Assembly (NCBI GenBank): GCA_907165065.1 | Contig: OU015523.1 | Location: 125,489,023-125,553,022, forward strand | Direction of reading: 5' to 3' | DNA: 64,000 bases | From: Caprimulgus europaeus | Lineage: Eukaryota; Chordata; Aves; Caprimulgiformes; Caprimulgidae | Shown: piece after piece, positions 1 through 10,400 of the stretch | Layout of the letters: each line of letters begins with the position of its first letter | How positions within the stretch are numbered: the first letter of the stretch is position 1 | Notes under the pieces: generated by a model | Seen by the model: only the letters and a program-made list of their open reading frames with translations | Told to the model about the DNA's origin: nothing | The model's database searches: none | Made by a program: the position numbers and the translations under genes

Positions 1-815
1 GGGGTGTGAGAGCTTGTGGGGGGGGGGGAGCTTTGGGGGGTGTGAGAGCTTTGGGGGGGGTGGAAGCTTAGTGGGGGGGTGGGAGCTTGGGGTGGGTGGG
101 AGATTTGGGGGGCTGTGAGAGCTCTGGGGGGGGGTGAGAGCTCTGGGGGGGTGTGAGAGCTTGTGGGGGGGTGGGAGCTTTGGGGGGTGTGAGAGCTTTG
201 GGGGGGGTGGAAGCTTAGTGGGGGGGTGGGAGCTTGGGGTGGGAGCGCTTGGGGGGGCAGGAGAGCTGGGGGAGGGTGAGAGCTTGGGCGGGGGGGTGGG
301 AGCTGGGGAGGGTGGGGGCGAGATTGGGGGGGTGTGGGAGAGCTGGGGGGGGTGTGGGAGAGCTGGGGGGGGTGTGGGAGCTGGGGGGGTGTGGGAGCTT
401 TGGGGGGGTGTGGGAGCTTGGAGGGGGTGGGGGAGAGATTAGAGGGGTGAGAGCTGGGGGGGTGAGAGTTTGGGGGGGGAGAGCATTGGGGGAGTGGGAG
501 AGCTTGGGGGAGTGGGAGAGCTTGGGGAGGGGGTGGGAGCTGGGGGGGGTGTGGGAGCTTGGGGGGGGTGGGGGCAAGATTGGGGGATGTGGGAGAGCTG
601 GGGGGGGTGTGGGAGCTTTTGGGGGGGTGTGGGAGAGATTAGAGGGGTGAGAGCTTTGGGGGGGTGAGAGTTTGGGGGGGGAGAGCTTGGGGGAGTGGGA
701 GAGCTTGGGGGGATGGGTGGGAGCTTGGGGAGGGGGGTGGAAGCTTGGGGGGGGTGTGAGAGAGATTGGGGGGGTGTGGGAGCTTGGGGGGAGCTGAGAG
801 CCTGGGGGTGGGGGG
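1..815 (+). repeat. G-rich minisatellite in the last ANAPC15 intron
   Basis: Degenerate tandem units of about 18-30 bp, made of a run of 5-9 G followed by TGTGAGAGCTT or TGGGAGCTT, fill the left edge and continue beyond it. They sit in the intron just upstream of the last ANAPC15 exon. The G-runs are on the coding strand. Open frames through the array are low-complexity and are not genes. Confidence 0.9.
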
Positions 816-934
816 CTAGGATCTTGAGGGGGGGGTCTCCCCTCCCTTCCCCACCCTCCTTTGGAAGGAGCCAGACCCAGACCCCCGCACCCATTTTTGG
901 GGGGCTGGGGGGGTTCAAACGTTTCCCCCCCCAG

Positions 935-982
935 GTGGACATGGAGGGGGCAGAGCAGGACCAGGACCAGTGGATGATCTGA
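935..982 (+). CDS. ANAPC15: ANAPC15 last coding exon (partial gene)
   Basis: After a C-rich tract and CAG acceptor (932-934) the frame encodes VDMEGAEQDQDQWMI and then TGA. This matches the C-terminus of vertebrate ANAPC15, which in human I recall as VDMEGNEQDQDQWMI. ANAPC15 is a small acidic subunit of the anaphase-promoting complex that promotes release of the mitotic checkpoint complex from APC/C, so it helps silence the spindle checkpoint. Only the last 15 residues are here; the acidic middle and N-terminal exons lie left of the window. The gene runs toward TOMT, tail to tail, as in mammals. The tail is short but its sequence is distinctive, and the neighbouring LAMTOR1 supports the call. 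Confidence 0.88.
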   Translation: MDMEGAEQDQDQWMI

Positions 983-1185
983 CCCCCCCCCCCCAACCCC
1001 GTGGTGTCCCTGGAGACCCCTCAGCGCGGCTGGGTGAAGCCCCCCCATGCCCTGGGGCGGGGGGTGAAGCTTTTCCCCCCCGGGGGGGGCGGTGGCACCG
1101 GGCATGGCCCCGGGAGCACAGGGGTGTCCCCGGCACGGTGACAACACACCGGATTTTGCTAATAAACTCCATTTTTAAGTCATTC
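983..1185 (+). other. ANAPC15: ANAPC15 3' UTR
   Basis: C-rich sequence between the ANAPC15 stop and the poly(A) signal at 1161. Cleavage is inferred 15-25 bases after the signal. No other element is seen. Confidence 0.7.
1161..1166 (+). terminator. ANAPC15 poly(A) signal AATAAA
   Basis: A canonical AATAAA hexamer 178 bases after the ANAPC15 stop codon, in a locally A/T-rich patch within otherwise GC-rich DNA. Confidence 0.8.
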
Positions 1186-1369
1186 ACCCCCAAATCTGGT
1201 GTTATGGGGCGGGGGGGCGGGGGGGGGGAGCCGCCTCACCGGGGGCTCGGGTGGGGTTTCCACCACAGCCACAACCACACCCCAATGTGTCACCCCCCCA
1301 CAAACCACAGCGGCCACCGGGGGGTTCCTGCCAGAGCTCCTGTTGCCAGCCCAGCACGGTGACACCACG

Positions 1370-2310
1370 ATGGTGACATCACAACGGTGACGTCACACCG
1401 GGTGACACCACACCGGGTGACACCATGATGGTGACACCACGACGGTGACACCACAGTGGTGACATCACGGCAGTGACACCGCACCGGGTGACACCACACT
1501 GGGTGACACCACGACGGTGACACCACGACAGTGACACCATGATGATGACACCACACCAGGTGACACCACGATGGTGACATCACGATGGTGACACCATGGC
1601 GGTGACACTATGATGGTGCCACCACACCAGGTGCCACCACGACGGTGCCACCACGACGGTGACACCACACCGGGTGACACCATGATGGTGACATCACGAC
1701 AGTGACACCACACCGGGTGACACCACGACAGTGACACCACGATGGTGACACCACACCGGGTGACACCACACCAGGTGACACCACGATGGTGACACCACGA
1801 TGGTGACACCACAATGGTGACACCACACTGGGTGACACCACGATGGTGACACCATGACGGTGACATCACGATGGTGACACCATGGCGGTGACACTATGAT
1901 GGTGCCACCACACCAGGTGCCACCACAACGGTGACACCACACCGGGTGACACCACACCGGGTGCCACCACAATGGTGCCACCACACTGGGTGCCACCACA
2001 CCGGGTGACACCACGAGGGTGACACCATGATGGTGACATCACAATGGTGACACCACGATGGTGACACCACGATGGCGACACCACGACGGTCACACCACAC
2101 CAGGTGACATCACAATGGTGACATCATGATGGTGACACCACGATGGTGACACCACACCGGGTGACACGACACTGGGTGACACCACGACAGTGACACCACG
2201 AGGGTGCCACCACAGCGGGTGCCACCACAGCGGGTGCCACCACACCAGTGCCACCACAACAGGTGCCACCACACCGGTGCCACCACAGCGGGTGCCACCA
2301 CAGCGGTGCC
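1370..2310. repeat. 14-15 bp minisatellite (GGTGACACCACGAT-type)
   Basis: About 60 units of 14-15 bp (GGTGACACCACGAT and ACCGGGTGACACCAC forms, drifting to GGTGCCACCAC at the right) fill the spacer between ANAPC15 and TOMT and touch the TOMT stop codon. The TOMT 3' UTR must run into this array. No reverse-strand AATAAA is visible between 1190 and 2312, so the TOMT poly(A) site is unplaced. Confidence 0.92.
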
Positions 2311-2312
2311 CG

Positions 2313-5306
2313 TCAGCCGTCCCCGGTGTACCGCAGCTCGGCCAGGCCGTCGGGGATGGCGGGGAAGTACTCCAGGCTGGCCCGGTGCACGCGGCAGCGG
2401 TACCGCCCGCAGCTCTTGGCGTACTGCAGGAACCGGGGAGCGCCGGGGAACAGGACGTTGTCGGCCACCACGGTGGCGCCCGGGGCCAGCAGCCGGTGGC
2501 TCTCCAGCAGCCGCAGGTCCCGCAGGTAGCACCGCTTCCCGTGGTCCATGAAGACGAAGTCGGTTGCCGCCAGGCCGTGCCGCTCCCGTAACCGGGGGAT
2601 CACCTCCTCCGAGGGGCCCACGATCACCTCCACCTGTGGGACCCCCCCGCCCCCACCATGGCTTTTGGGTGGGGGTCTGGGTGCCCACTCACAGCGTGGT
2701 GGATCCGTGTGGGAGTGGATCCGTTCCCCGGTGCCGGAGACCCCCCCGCCACACCAGAACGGGACCCCCCAGCACCGCTGCTCCGTGGCGACGGTGGGAA
2801 CAGCCACGCTTCCCTCTCCCCATCCCGGTGATTCCTGGTGTTTCCCCGGTGTCTCACGGTGTTCCCCGGTGTTTCCCCAGTGTTTCCTGGTGTTTCCCAG
2901 TGTCTCCCCAGTGTCTCCCAGTGTTTCCTGGTTGTTTCCCTGGTGTTTCCCGGTGTTTCCCGGTGTTTCCCGTTTTTTTCCCCAGTGTTCCCCGGTGTTT
3001 CCCGGTTGTTTCCCGGTTGTTTCCCCGGTGTTCCCCAGTGTTTCCCAGTATTTTCCAGTGTTTCCCCGGTGTTTCCCAGTATTTTCCAGTGTTTCCCCGG
3101 TGTTCGCCGGTGTTCCCCAGTGTTTCCCTCAGTGTTTTCTCGGTGTTTCCCGGTGTTCCCCAGTGTTCCCCATTGTTTCCCAGTGTATCCCGGTGTGTTC
3201 CGGTGTTTCCCCAGTGTTCCCCGGTGTTTCCTGGTTGTTTCCCAGTGTTTCCCGGTGTTTCCCGGTGTTTCCCCAGTGTATCCCGCTGGTTTCCCGCTGT
3301 TTCCCCGGTGCTCCCCGGTGTGTCCCGGTGTATCCCGGTGTCTCCCGGTGCTCCCCGGTGCGTCCCGGCGGTGCTCACCGTTCTCTCGTCGAAGCCCGCC
3401 AGGCGGATCACCTTCTGTGCCACGGAGGCGAGCTGGGGGTTGCCCTCCACAGTGCAGAGCCGCGCCCCCGGGGGCAGCCCCGCCGCCAGCAGCACCGCGC
3501 CGTACCCGCAGTGCGTGCCCAGCTCCAGCACCCGCCGCGGCGCCCGCTCCGCCAGCAGCCGCGACACGATCCGGCCTGTCCCCATCCCGGGGTGGCAGCG
3601 CCGTGTCACCTCCCCGTGTCACCCACCCATCCACCCACCCCCCCACCCACCCCGGGGTGGCAGCGCCTCGTCACCTCCCCGTGTCACCCACACACTCACC
3701 CCCCCATCCCGGGGTGGCAGCGCCCCGTCACCTCCCCGTGTCACCCACACACCCACCCACCCCGGGGTGGCAGCGCCGCGTCACCTCCCCGTGTCACCCA
3801 CACACCCCCCCACCCACCCATCCCGGGGTGGCAGCGCGGCGTCACCTCCCCGTGTCACCCACACACCCCCCCACCCATCCCGGGGCTGCCGGGGCGCGGG
3901 CAGTGCCGGGAGGGTCGGAGGGCACGGCACGGTGTGGAGGAAGGGAATGGCCACGCCAAAGCTCCCGGTGTCCCCCCCGCTGTGTCCCCACCCTGGCAAT
4001 GGTGCCGTGACCCATGTGGCAGTGCCATGGCTGTGACAGTGATGCCACGGCCACACCAACGGTGCCACAGCTGTGACAGTGGTGCCATGGCCACACCAAC
4101 GGTGCCACAGCTGTGACAATGGTGCCATGGCCACGCCAACGGTGCCACAGCGGTGACAGTGGTGCCATGGCCACGCCAACAGTGCCACAGCTGTGACAGT
4201 GGTGCCATGGCCACACCAATGGTGCCACAGGTGAGACTGTGGTGCCATGGCCACACCAATGGTGCCACAGCTGAGACAGTGGTGCCATGGCCACACCAGA
4301 GTGCCACAGCTGTGACAGTGGTGCCATGGCCACGCCAACGGTGCCACAGCGGTGACAGTGGTGCCATGGCCACACCAACGGTGCCACAGCTGTGACAGTG
4401 GTGCCATGGCCACGCCAACAGTGCCACAGCCACGCCAGTGTTGTTGTGGCCATGCCAACAGTGCCACAGCCATGCCAGTGGTGCCATGTGGTGCTGTGGC
4501 CACGTTGTTGGTGCCATGGCCATGCCAGTGATGCCACGGTCACACCAAGAGTGCCATGGCTGTGCCAGTGGTGCTGTGACTGCACTAATGGTGCCATGGC
4601 TGTGCCAGTGGTGCCTCAGCTGTGCCAGTGGTGCCATGGCCACACCAACAGTGCCATGGCTGTGCCACTGGTGCCACAGCTGTGCCAATGGTGCCATGGC
4701 TGTGCCACTAATGATGCCACGGCCACACCAACAGTGCCACAGCCCTGGGGATGGTGCTGTGGCCATGATGATGGTGCTATGGCTGTGCCACTGGTGCCAC
4801 AGCTGTGTCACTAATGATGCCATGGCCACACCAACAGTGCCATGGCTGTGCCACTGGTGCCATGGCCACACCAACAGTGCCATGGCTGTGCCACTGGTGC
4901 CACAGCTCTGCCAATGATGCCACAGCTGTGTCACTAACGATGCCACAGCCGCGCCACTGCTGCCACGGCCACGCCGAGTGTCCCGGCTGTGCCGTGGGTG
5001 CCGTGCCCGGTGCCGGTCCCCGCCGGGCGGTGACACGGGCTCACCTTTGACGGGCCCGACGCTGGGCAGGTGCTCGCAGCCGTAGCTCCAGCGGTCGAGG
5101 GTGCTCAGGACGTGCCGGGGGTCCCCGGGGACGGCGTGTGCCAGCAGGTACTGGAAGGCGCGGTGCTCCCGCGGCACCCCCGTGAGCCGGTCCCGCAGCC
5201 AGGCGGCCAGCACCGCCCGGTACAGCAGCCGCAGGTAGTGCCGGTACCGGATGAGGAGGGTGAGGAGCAGCGGGAGGAAGGCCAAGGCGATGGCGGGTGA
5301 CACCAT
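2313..5306 (-). CDS. TOMT: TOMT, transmembrane O-methyltransferase homologue (3 exons)
   Basis: Exons on the minus strand are 5306-5045, 3575-3379 and 2633-2313, all with GT/AG sites and matching phases, giving 259 aa. The start gives [20 protein letters not shown], a hydrophobic N-terminal anchor that aligns with the start of human TOMT (from MSPAIAL). A COMT-type SAM fold follows: ELGTHCGY at residues 105-112, an acidic ribose-binding Glu131, MDHGK at 182-186, ADN at 210-212 and LEY at 240-242. In mammals TOMT (the LRTOMT locus, deafness DFNB63) is needed to traffic TMC1/2 channels to hair-cell bundles. The residues matching COMT Asp141, Lys144, Asp169, Asn170 and Glu199 all appear present, unlike my recollection of human TOMT. 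No LRRC51 exons were recognised, so no fused LRTOMT-type gene is evident. Both introns are filled with minisatellites. Confidence 0.93.
2828..3370. repeat. ~10 bp minisatellite in TOMT intron 2
   Basis: Over 50 units of about 10 bp (GGTGTTTCCC or AGTGTTTCCC) occupy most of the 745-bp second intron of TOMT, ending just short of the exon 2 donor at 3378. Confidence 0.93.
3590..3895. repeat. 53-62 bp minisatellite in TOMT intron 1
   Basis: Five units spaced 53-62 bp, each with GGGGTGGCAGCGCC followed by CACCTCCCCGTGTCACCCAC. The first unit overlaps the exon 2 acceptor region (AG at 3577-3576), so the array seems to have grown from sequence next to the splice site. Confidence 0.85.
4010..4985. 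repeat. 20/40 bp minisatellite in TOMT intron 1
   Basis: A basic 20-bp unit, mostly in alternating forms GGTGCCACAGCTGTGACAGT and GGTGCCATGGCCACACCAAC, makes a 40-bp higher-order period that decays toward the right. It covers about 970 bp of TOMT intron 1. Several frames stay open across it, which explains long spurious proteins on both strands. Confidence 0.92.
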
Positions 5307-5519
5307 GGTGACAGTGCGGGGGGGGTTCCTAAGGGAGGGGGGGTCCCACTCCTGTCATGAGCTGGCCGGGCTCTGCACCCCCCCCCCGCCTCACCCCAGG
5401 GTGCTGCCGGGGCTGTGGCTGGGACCCCCCCGGGGTGCTGGGGGTCCCTGTGCCCGGGATGGGGGGCACAGCCCCTCGCACCCCTCTGGCCTGGCTCTGG
5501 TCACCCTGTGACCCACAGG

Positions 5520-6012
5520 CTGTGCCCCACAAGTGGCACCTACACGCTGCGCCCCATAAGCTGTGGGGACAACTGGCTCCCCACATCCTGCACCCCATAA
5601 CCTGCACCCCACAGCCTGTGCCCCACACCTGGCACCCCATAACCTGCACCCCACAGCCTGTGCCCCACACCTGGCACCCCATAACCTGTGCCCCACACCC
5701 AGCACCCCACAGCCTGTGCCCCACACCTGGCACCCCATAACCTGCACCCCATAACCTGTGCCCCACACCCTGCCCCCCACAAACTGCACCCCACACCCTG
5801 CACCCCATAACCTGTGGGGACACCTGGCACCCCACAACCTGCTCCCCACAACCTGGCACCCCACAACCTGTGCCCCACACCCTGTGGGGACACCTGGCAC
5901 CCCACAGCCTGTGGGGACACCTGGCACCCCACAACCTGCACCTCACACCCTGTGGGGACACCTGGCACCCCACAGCCTGTGGGGACACCTGGCACCCCAC
6001 AGCCTACTCCCC
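5520..6012. repeat. 14 bp minisatellite in the TOMT-LAMTOR1 spacer
   Basis: Units of about 14 bp such as ACCCCATAACCTGC, ACCCCACAGCCTGT and GCCCCACACCTGGC, with TGTGGGGACACCTGGC variants at the right. The array lies upstream of TOMT, between the two divergent genes. Confidence 0.9.
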
Positions 6013-6224
6013 ACTCCCCGGGCTGTTGGGGGTCCCTGGCTGCAGTGAGGGGACAGGGCCAGGGGGGTGGCACTTACCTGTGCCCAGGCTGCGGGCAGGG
6101 ACAGGGACAGGGCGGGGACAGGGACGCGGCTGCCCACTCAATTATTGATGGTGTCACTGCAGCGGCACCGGCTCCGGTTACCGGGCTGGGGGGGGGCCTG
6201 GGGGGACCTGGCACCGGGGCTGGG

Positions 6225-6362
6225 ACCTGAGACTGGGACTGGAGCCCCCATACTGGGATTGGGGTCCCCATACTGGGGCTGGGGACCTGATACTGGGACC
6301 TGATACTTTGATTGGGGTCCTGATACTGGGGCTGGGGTCCCCATACTGGGACTGCGGGGTAC
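6225..6362. repeat. Short minisatellite, GATACTGGGACTGGGGTCCC-type
   Basis: About six degenerate units of 20-24 bp with alternating CTGGGACT and GGGGTCCCCATACTGG blocks in the TOMT-LAMTOR1 spacer. Confidence 0.75.
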
Positions 6363-6494
6363 ACACCAGATCCAGGGGTGGGTGCAGGGTCTGGGGGGAC
6401 AGGACTGTACTGGGGGAACTGGGCTGTACTGGGAGGTGGCGCTGACCCGTTCCAGCCTCCGACCCCTCTCCCCTCCACGCTCCTGGGACCCCTA

Positions 6495-7060
6495 AAGCCG
6501 CCCTGGGGGGCACTGGGAGGGGCATTGGTGGGACTGGGAGCACCGGGCGGGGCAGTGGGGGGACACGGGTGGCACTGGTGGCACTGGGAGAGGCACTGGG
6601 AGGGGCTCTGGGAGCACTGGGAAGGGCCGTAGGGGTGCACTGGGAGCACTGGGAGGGGCACTAGTGGGACTGAGAGGGACACTGGTGGGACTAGGAAGGG
6701 CACTGGGAGCACTGGGAAGGGCAGTGGGGGGGCACTGGTGGCAGTGGTGGCACTAGGGAAGGCACTGGGAACACTGGGAGGGGCAGTGGTGGCACTGGGA
6801 GGGGCACTGGGAGCACTGGGGCTGGCACTGGGGTACTGGGTGGGGCAGTGGGGGGGCACTGGGAGCACTGGGGGTGGCACTGGGAGCACTGGGAGGGGCA
6901 GTGGGGGGGCACTGGGAGCACTGGGAGTGGCACTGGGAGCACTGGGAGGGGCCGTGGGGGGTACTGGGAGCACTGGGCGGGGCCGTGGGGTGGCACTGGG
7001 AGGGGCCGTGGGGGTACTGGGAGCACTGGGAGGGGCCGTGGGGTGGCACTGGCGGTCCCC
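6495..7060. repeat. GGGGCACTGGGAGCACTGGGA minisatellite
   Basis: About 25 degenerate units built on CACTGGGAG and GGGGCA blocks end directly at the CpG-rich LAMTOR1 promoter. Some units contain GGGGGGG runs. Confidence 0.88.
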
Positions 7061-7490
7061 GCGCACGCGCTGATTGGCCACACCCCGCTCTCCCCCCTCC
7101 CCCCACGCGTGGGTCGCGTGCAGGCGCCCACGTGACCGCCCACCGCCGCGTGACGCAGCCCCCTGGCGGAGGGCGCGGGGGCAGGGGCGGGGCCAAGCGC
7201 GTGTTTTCACCCCCCCATCTCCCGCCCCGCGCGTTGATTGGCTGCCCGTCACGTGACGGCGGCGCCTTTAGGCGTGGCGGGGAAACAGCGCGGCCCTTCG
7301 CTCCCCATTGGCTCCTCCTCGCCCACGTGACGCCATGGCCCATCACGTGACCGGTAGCGGCGGCTGCAGGGGGAGGGACGCGCTTCCTCCCCGCCCGCCC
7401 TCACGTGACCGGGGCGGCGGCGGTAGCGGTGCGGCCTTTACCGGACACCGGAGCCGCCCCGCGCCCGGGCGGGCCCTGCTCCGCCGCGCC
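7060..7490 (+). promoter_or_regulatory. LAMTOR1: LAMTOR1 CpG-island promoter with a CLEAR/E-box cluster
   Basis: Dense CpG sequence right before the LAMTOR1 start codon. It holds five CACGTGAC E-boxes: 7129-7136, 7248-7257 (full palindrome GTCACGTGAC), 7324-7331, 7343-7351 and 7401-7409. ATTGG (inverted CCAAT) boxes start at 7073, 7237 and 7307. GTCACGTGAC is the consensus CLEAR element bound by TFEB/TFE3 at lysosomal genes. No TATA box is visible. Since TOMT starts 2.2 kb away on the other strand, the island most likely serves LAMTOR1. Confidence 0.8.
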
Positions 7491-10400
7491 ATGGGCTGCT
7501 GCTACAGCAGCGAGGCCGAGGCCTCCGACCAGGTGGGCCCCACCGGGGAGGGCGGCGGCGGGAGACCGGGGCCTGCGGGCGGGGGGCACCAGGGGGGAGC
7601 AGCCTGTTCGTCCTCCCGGGGCCTCGGCCCTTCTGCCGCCGGGGGGGCCGAGCGGCGGGTGTCCCCGCTGGGGAGGTGACGGCCCGGTGTCCCGCCTGTC
7701 CCACCCCTCAGGGGGGGTGTTACCGGGCACGGTCCCGGGCGCCGTTTACCGGCTCCTTCTTTCCGCTCTTCCCGGGTAGAGCGTTGCCGTGGGGGTCGCG
7801 GCAGCGCTCGGGGCCTCATCCCTTTCGGTAGCCCCGGCAGCAGCGGTGCCCCGGTGCCCCCCGGTTTGAGGGGGTGGGTCTGGACCCGGTGATATCCCGC
7901 AGCTCCCGTCCAGGCCGCCGGTGCGGGGCCGGTTGATCTGTCGCCGATCAGGGAGCCGGTGACCCCCGGTGGGAGCTGCTTGTTGTGACTCCTTCATTCC
8001 CGAGCTACCGGTGACCATCCCCAGCGGGACCCGGTGGTCCCCGTGCCCCGCCGGTCCCCCCCGGTGTGATCTCCCTCCCCGGTTCCGTTTCCACATCTCG
8101 TGTCCCTGCGGAACGTGCCGGGACACTTGTCACCACCTCGGACAAACCCGGGGTAGGGCGGGGCTGATGTGTCCCCTCCCCGGTGCTGCCACCGCCGCTC
8201 CACGGGCTGTCCCCGTGCCGGTGCTGTGCCGGTGCTGTCCCCGTGCCGGTGCTGTCCTCCGTGTGACAGAGCAAGTGTCACTGGGCCGGTGTGAATCGGG
8301 GCCATCACCTCTGCCACGGGAAATCAATCCTGTCCCCGTGTGCCCGCCGGGGAGCTCAGCTGTCACCGGCAGAGCCCGGTCGTGGTGCTCCGGAGGGGAC
8401 CCTGTACCGGGCATTTCCCGGTGGGAAGGAGCTGACGGTGTCACCCGGGGGCTGTCACCGGGGCAGTGTGGGGCTGTCACCAGGGCTGTCCCTAGGGGCT
8501 GTCACCGGGGGCTGTGTGGGGCTGTCACCGGGGGCTGTGTGGGGCTGTCACCGGGGGCTGTGTGGGGCTGTCCCCAGGGCTGTCACTGGGGGCTGTCCCC
8601 AGTGGCTGTCCCTGGAGCTGTCCCCAGGGCTGTCACCGGGGCTGTGCTGGGGGCTGTCACCAGGGTGGTCACCGGAGATGTGTGGGGCTGTCACCGGGGG
8701 CTGTCACCAGGGCTGTGTGGGGCTGTCACTGGGGGCTGTCCCCGGGGCTGTGTGGGGCTGTCCCCAGGGCTGTCACCGGGGCTGTGCTGGGGCTGTCAGT
8801 CACCGGGGGCTGTGTGGGGGCTGTCGCCGGGGGCTGTCCCCGGTGCTGTGGGGCTGTCACCAGGGCTATCACCGGGGGCTGTGTGGGGCTGTCAGTCCCC
8901 GGGGCTGTCACCAGGGCTGTGTGGGGCTGTCCCAGGGGGCTGTCCCCGGGGGCTGTCCCCGGGGCTGTGTGGGGCTGTCACAGGGGGCTGTCGCCGGTGC
9001 TGTGTGGGGGCTGTCCCCGGGGCTGTCACCAGGGCTGTCCCCGGGGCTGTCCCCGGGGCTGTGTGGGGGCTGTCACCAGGGCTGTGTGGGGGTCCCTCCT
9101 GGCAGACTCCCCACATCCCATGGGCCAAAAGCCACCGGGGCTGATTCTCCTCTTCCTTCCCCCCCCTCCCCCCTTGTCCCCAGGAGGAAGAGACCAAGCG
9201 GCTGCTGGAGCCGGCGGGCAGCCCCCCCAGCAAGGCTCCGGGCGGGGCGGAGCAGAGCTACCCCAGCCTGCCCGCGGCGCGCACGGACGAGCAGGCCATG
9301 CTGTCCTCCATCCTGGCCAAGACCGCCATGTGAGGCTCACCGGGGCTCACCGGGGCCGCGGGGGGCGGCGGCGGGGGCGGGGGAACCCACCCGGGGGCGG
9401 CGGGGAGCAGCCACGGCCACGCGGTGTTGGGCCCGCCGGGGGGCGGCGGCGGGGAGGGGACAGCCACGGCCACGCGGTGTTGGGCCCGCCCGGGGGGGCG
9501 GTGGCGGGGGGTGGGGTCAGCCACGCCCACGCGGTGTTGGATGTGGCATGGTGGCATCTGTCACCGTGTCCTGGGGGGGTTGGGGAGCTGCGGTGGTGAC
9601 CCCCACCCACTACCACCCCCAAGTGTCCCTCTGGGGGTTGGGCACAAGGGGACACCCCTGTCCCTGGATCTGAGCCCCATGGCTGTGTCTGTGGGTGGGT
9701 TTGGTGACAACTGGTGGTGTCACCACAGCCCCAGCTGCTCTGGGGGTGGGGGGGTGGGTGAGGGGCACGGGGCCAGGCTGTGGCACAGCCCTGGGTGGGT
9801 GCCCAGCCCCCCCCTGAGCCTGGGGCCCGGTGCCGGGGCTCTCGGCATCCCCACGGCACCATGGAGCGTCCTGCCCAGGTCCCCGGGGACAGGGCCAGCT
9901 CGTGCCTCTGCCTGTCACCTTTGAGGTGCCAACATCCCAGCCACCCTCACTGGGGTCTCCCTGAGGTGGGGAGGGGGCTGAGGGTGGGGTGGGGGGGAGT
10001 GAGGAACCCGCAGCCCCCGTGTTTCCCCGCAGCAACATCATCGACGTGTCGGCGGCCGACTCGCAGGGCATGGAGCAGCACGAGTACATGGACAGGGCCC
10101 GGCAGTACAGGTGGGGGGCACGGGATTGGGGGGCTCCTCCGTCCCCACCGCCCTGGGGGGGCTGGGGTGGTTCCTACTCAGTGGTTGCTGGAGTGGGGTT
10201 GTTCCCGCTCAGGGGGTGCTGGGGTGGGATTGTTCCCGCTCAGGGGGTGCTGGGGTGGGGTTGTTACCACTCAGTGGGTGCTGGGGTGGGATTGTTCCCA
10301 CTCAGTGGGTGCTGGGGTGGGATTGTTCCCACTCAGTGGGTGCTGGGGTGGGGTTGTTACCACTCAATGGGTGCTGGGGTGGGTTTGTTCCCACTCAGTG

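Noticed and set aside
2548-4116. Plus-strand open frames of 390-522 codons opposite TOMT.
   Set aside because: They are translations of intronic minisatellites antisense to real TOMT exons; composition is repeat-driven.
3855-5306. A 483-codon minus-strand frame starting at the TOMT start codon.
   Set aside because: Only the first 87 codons are TOMT exon 1; the rest is read-through of the intron 1 array past a good GTGAGC donor.
1370-6012. Regular short repeats resembling a CRISPR array.
   Set aside because: Units are contiguous minisatellites without unique spacers, in a vertebrate genome.
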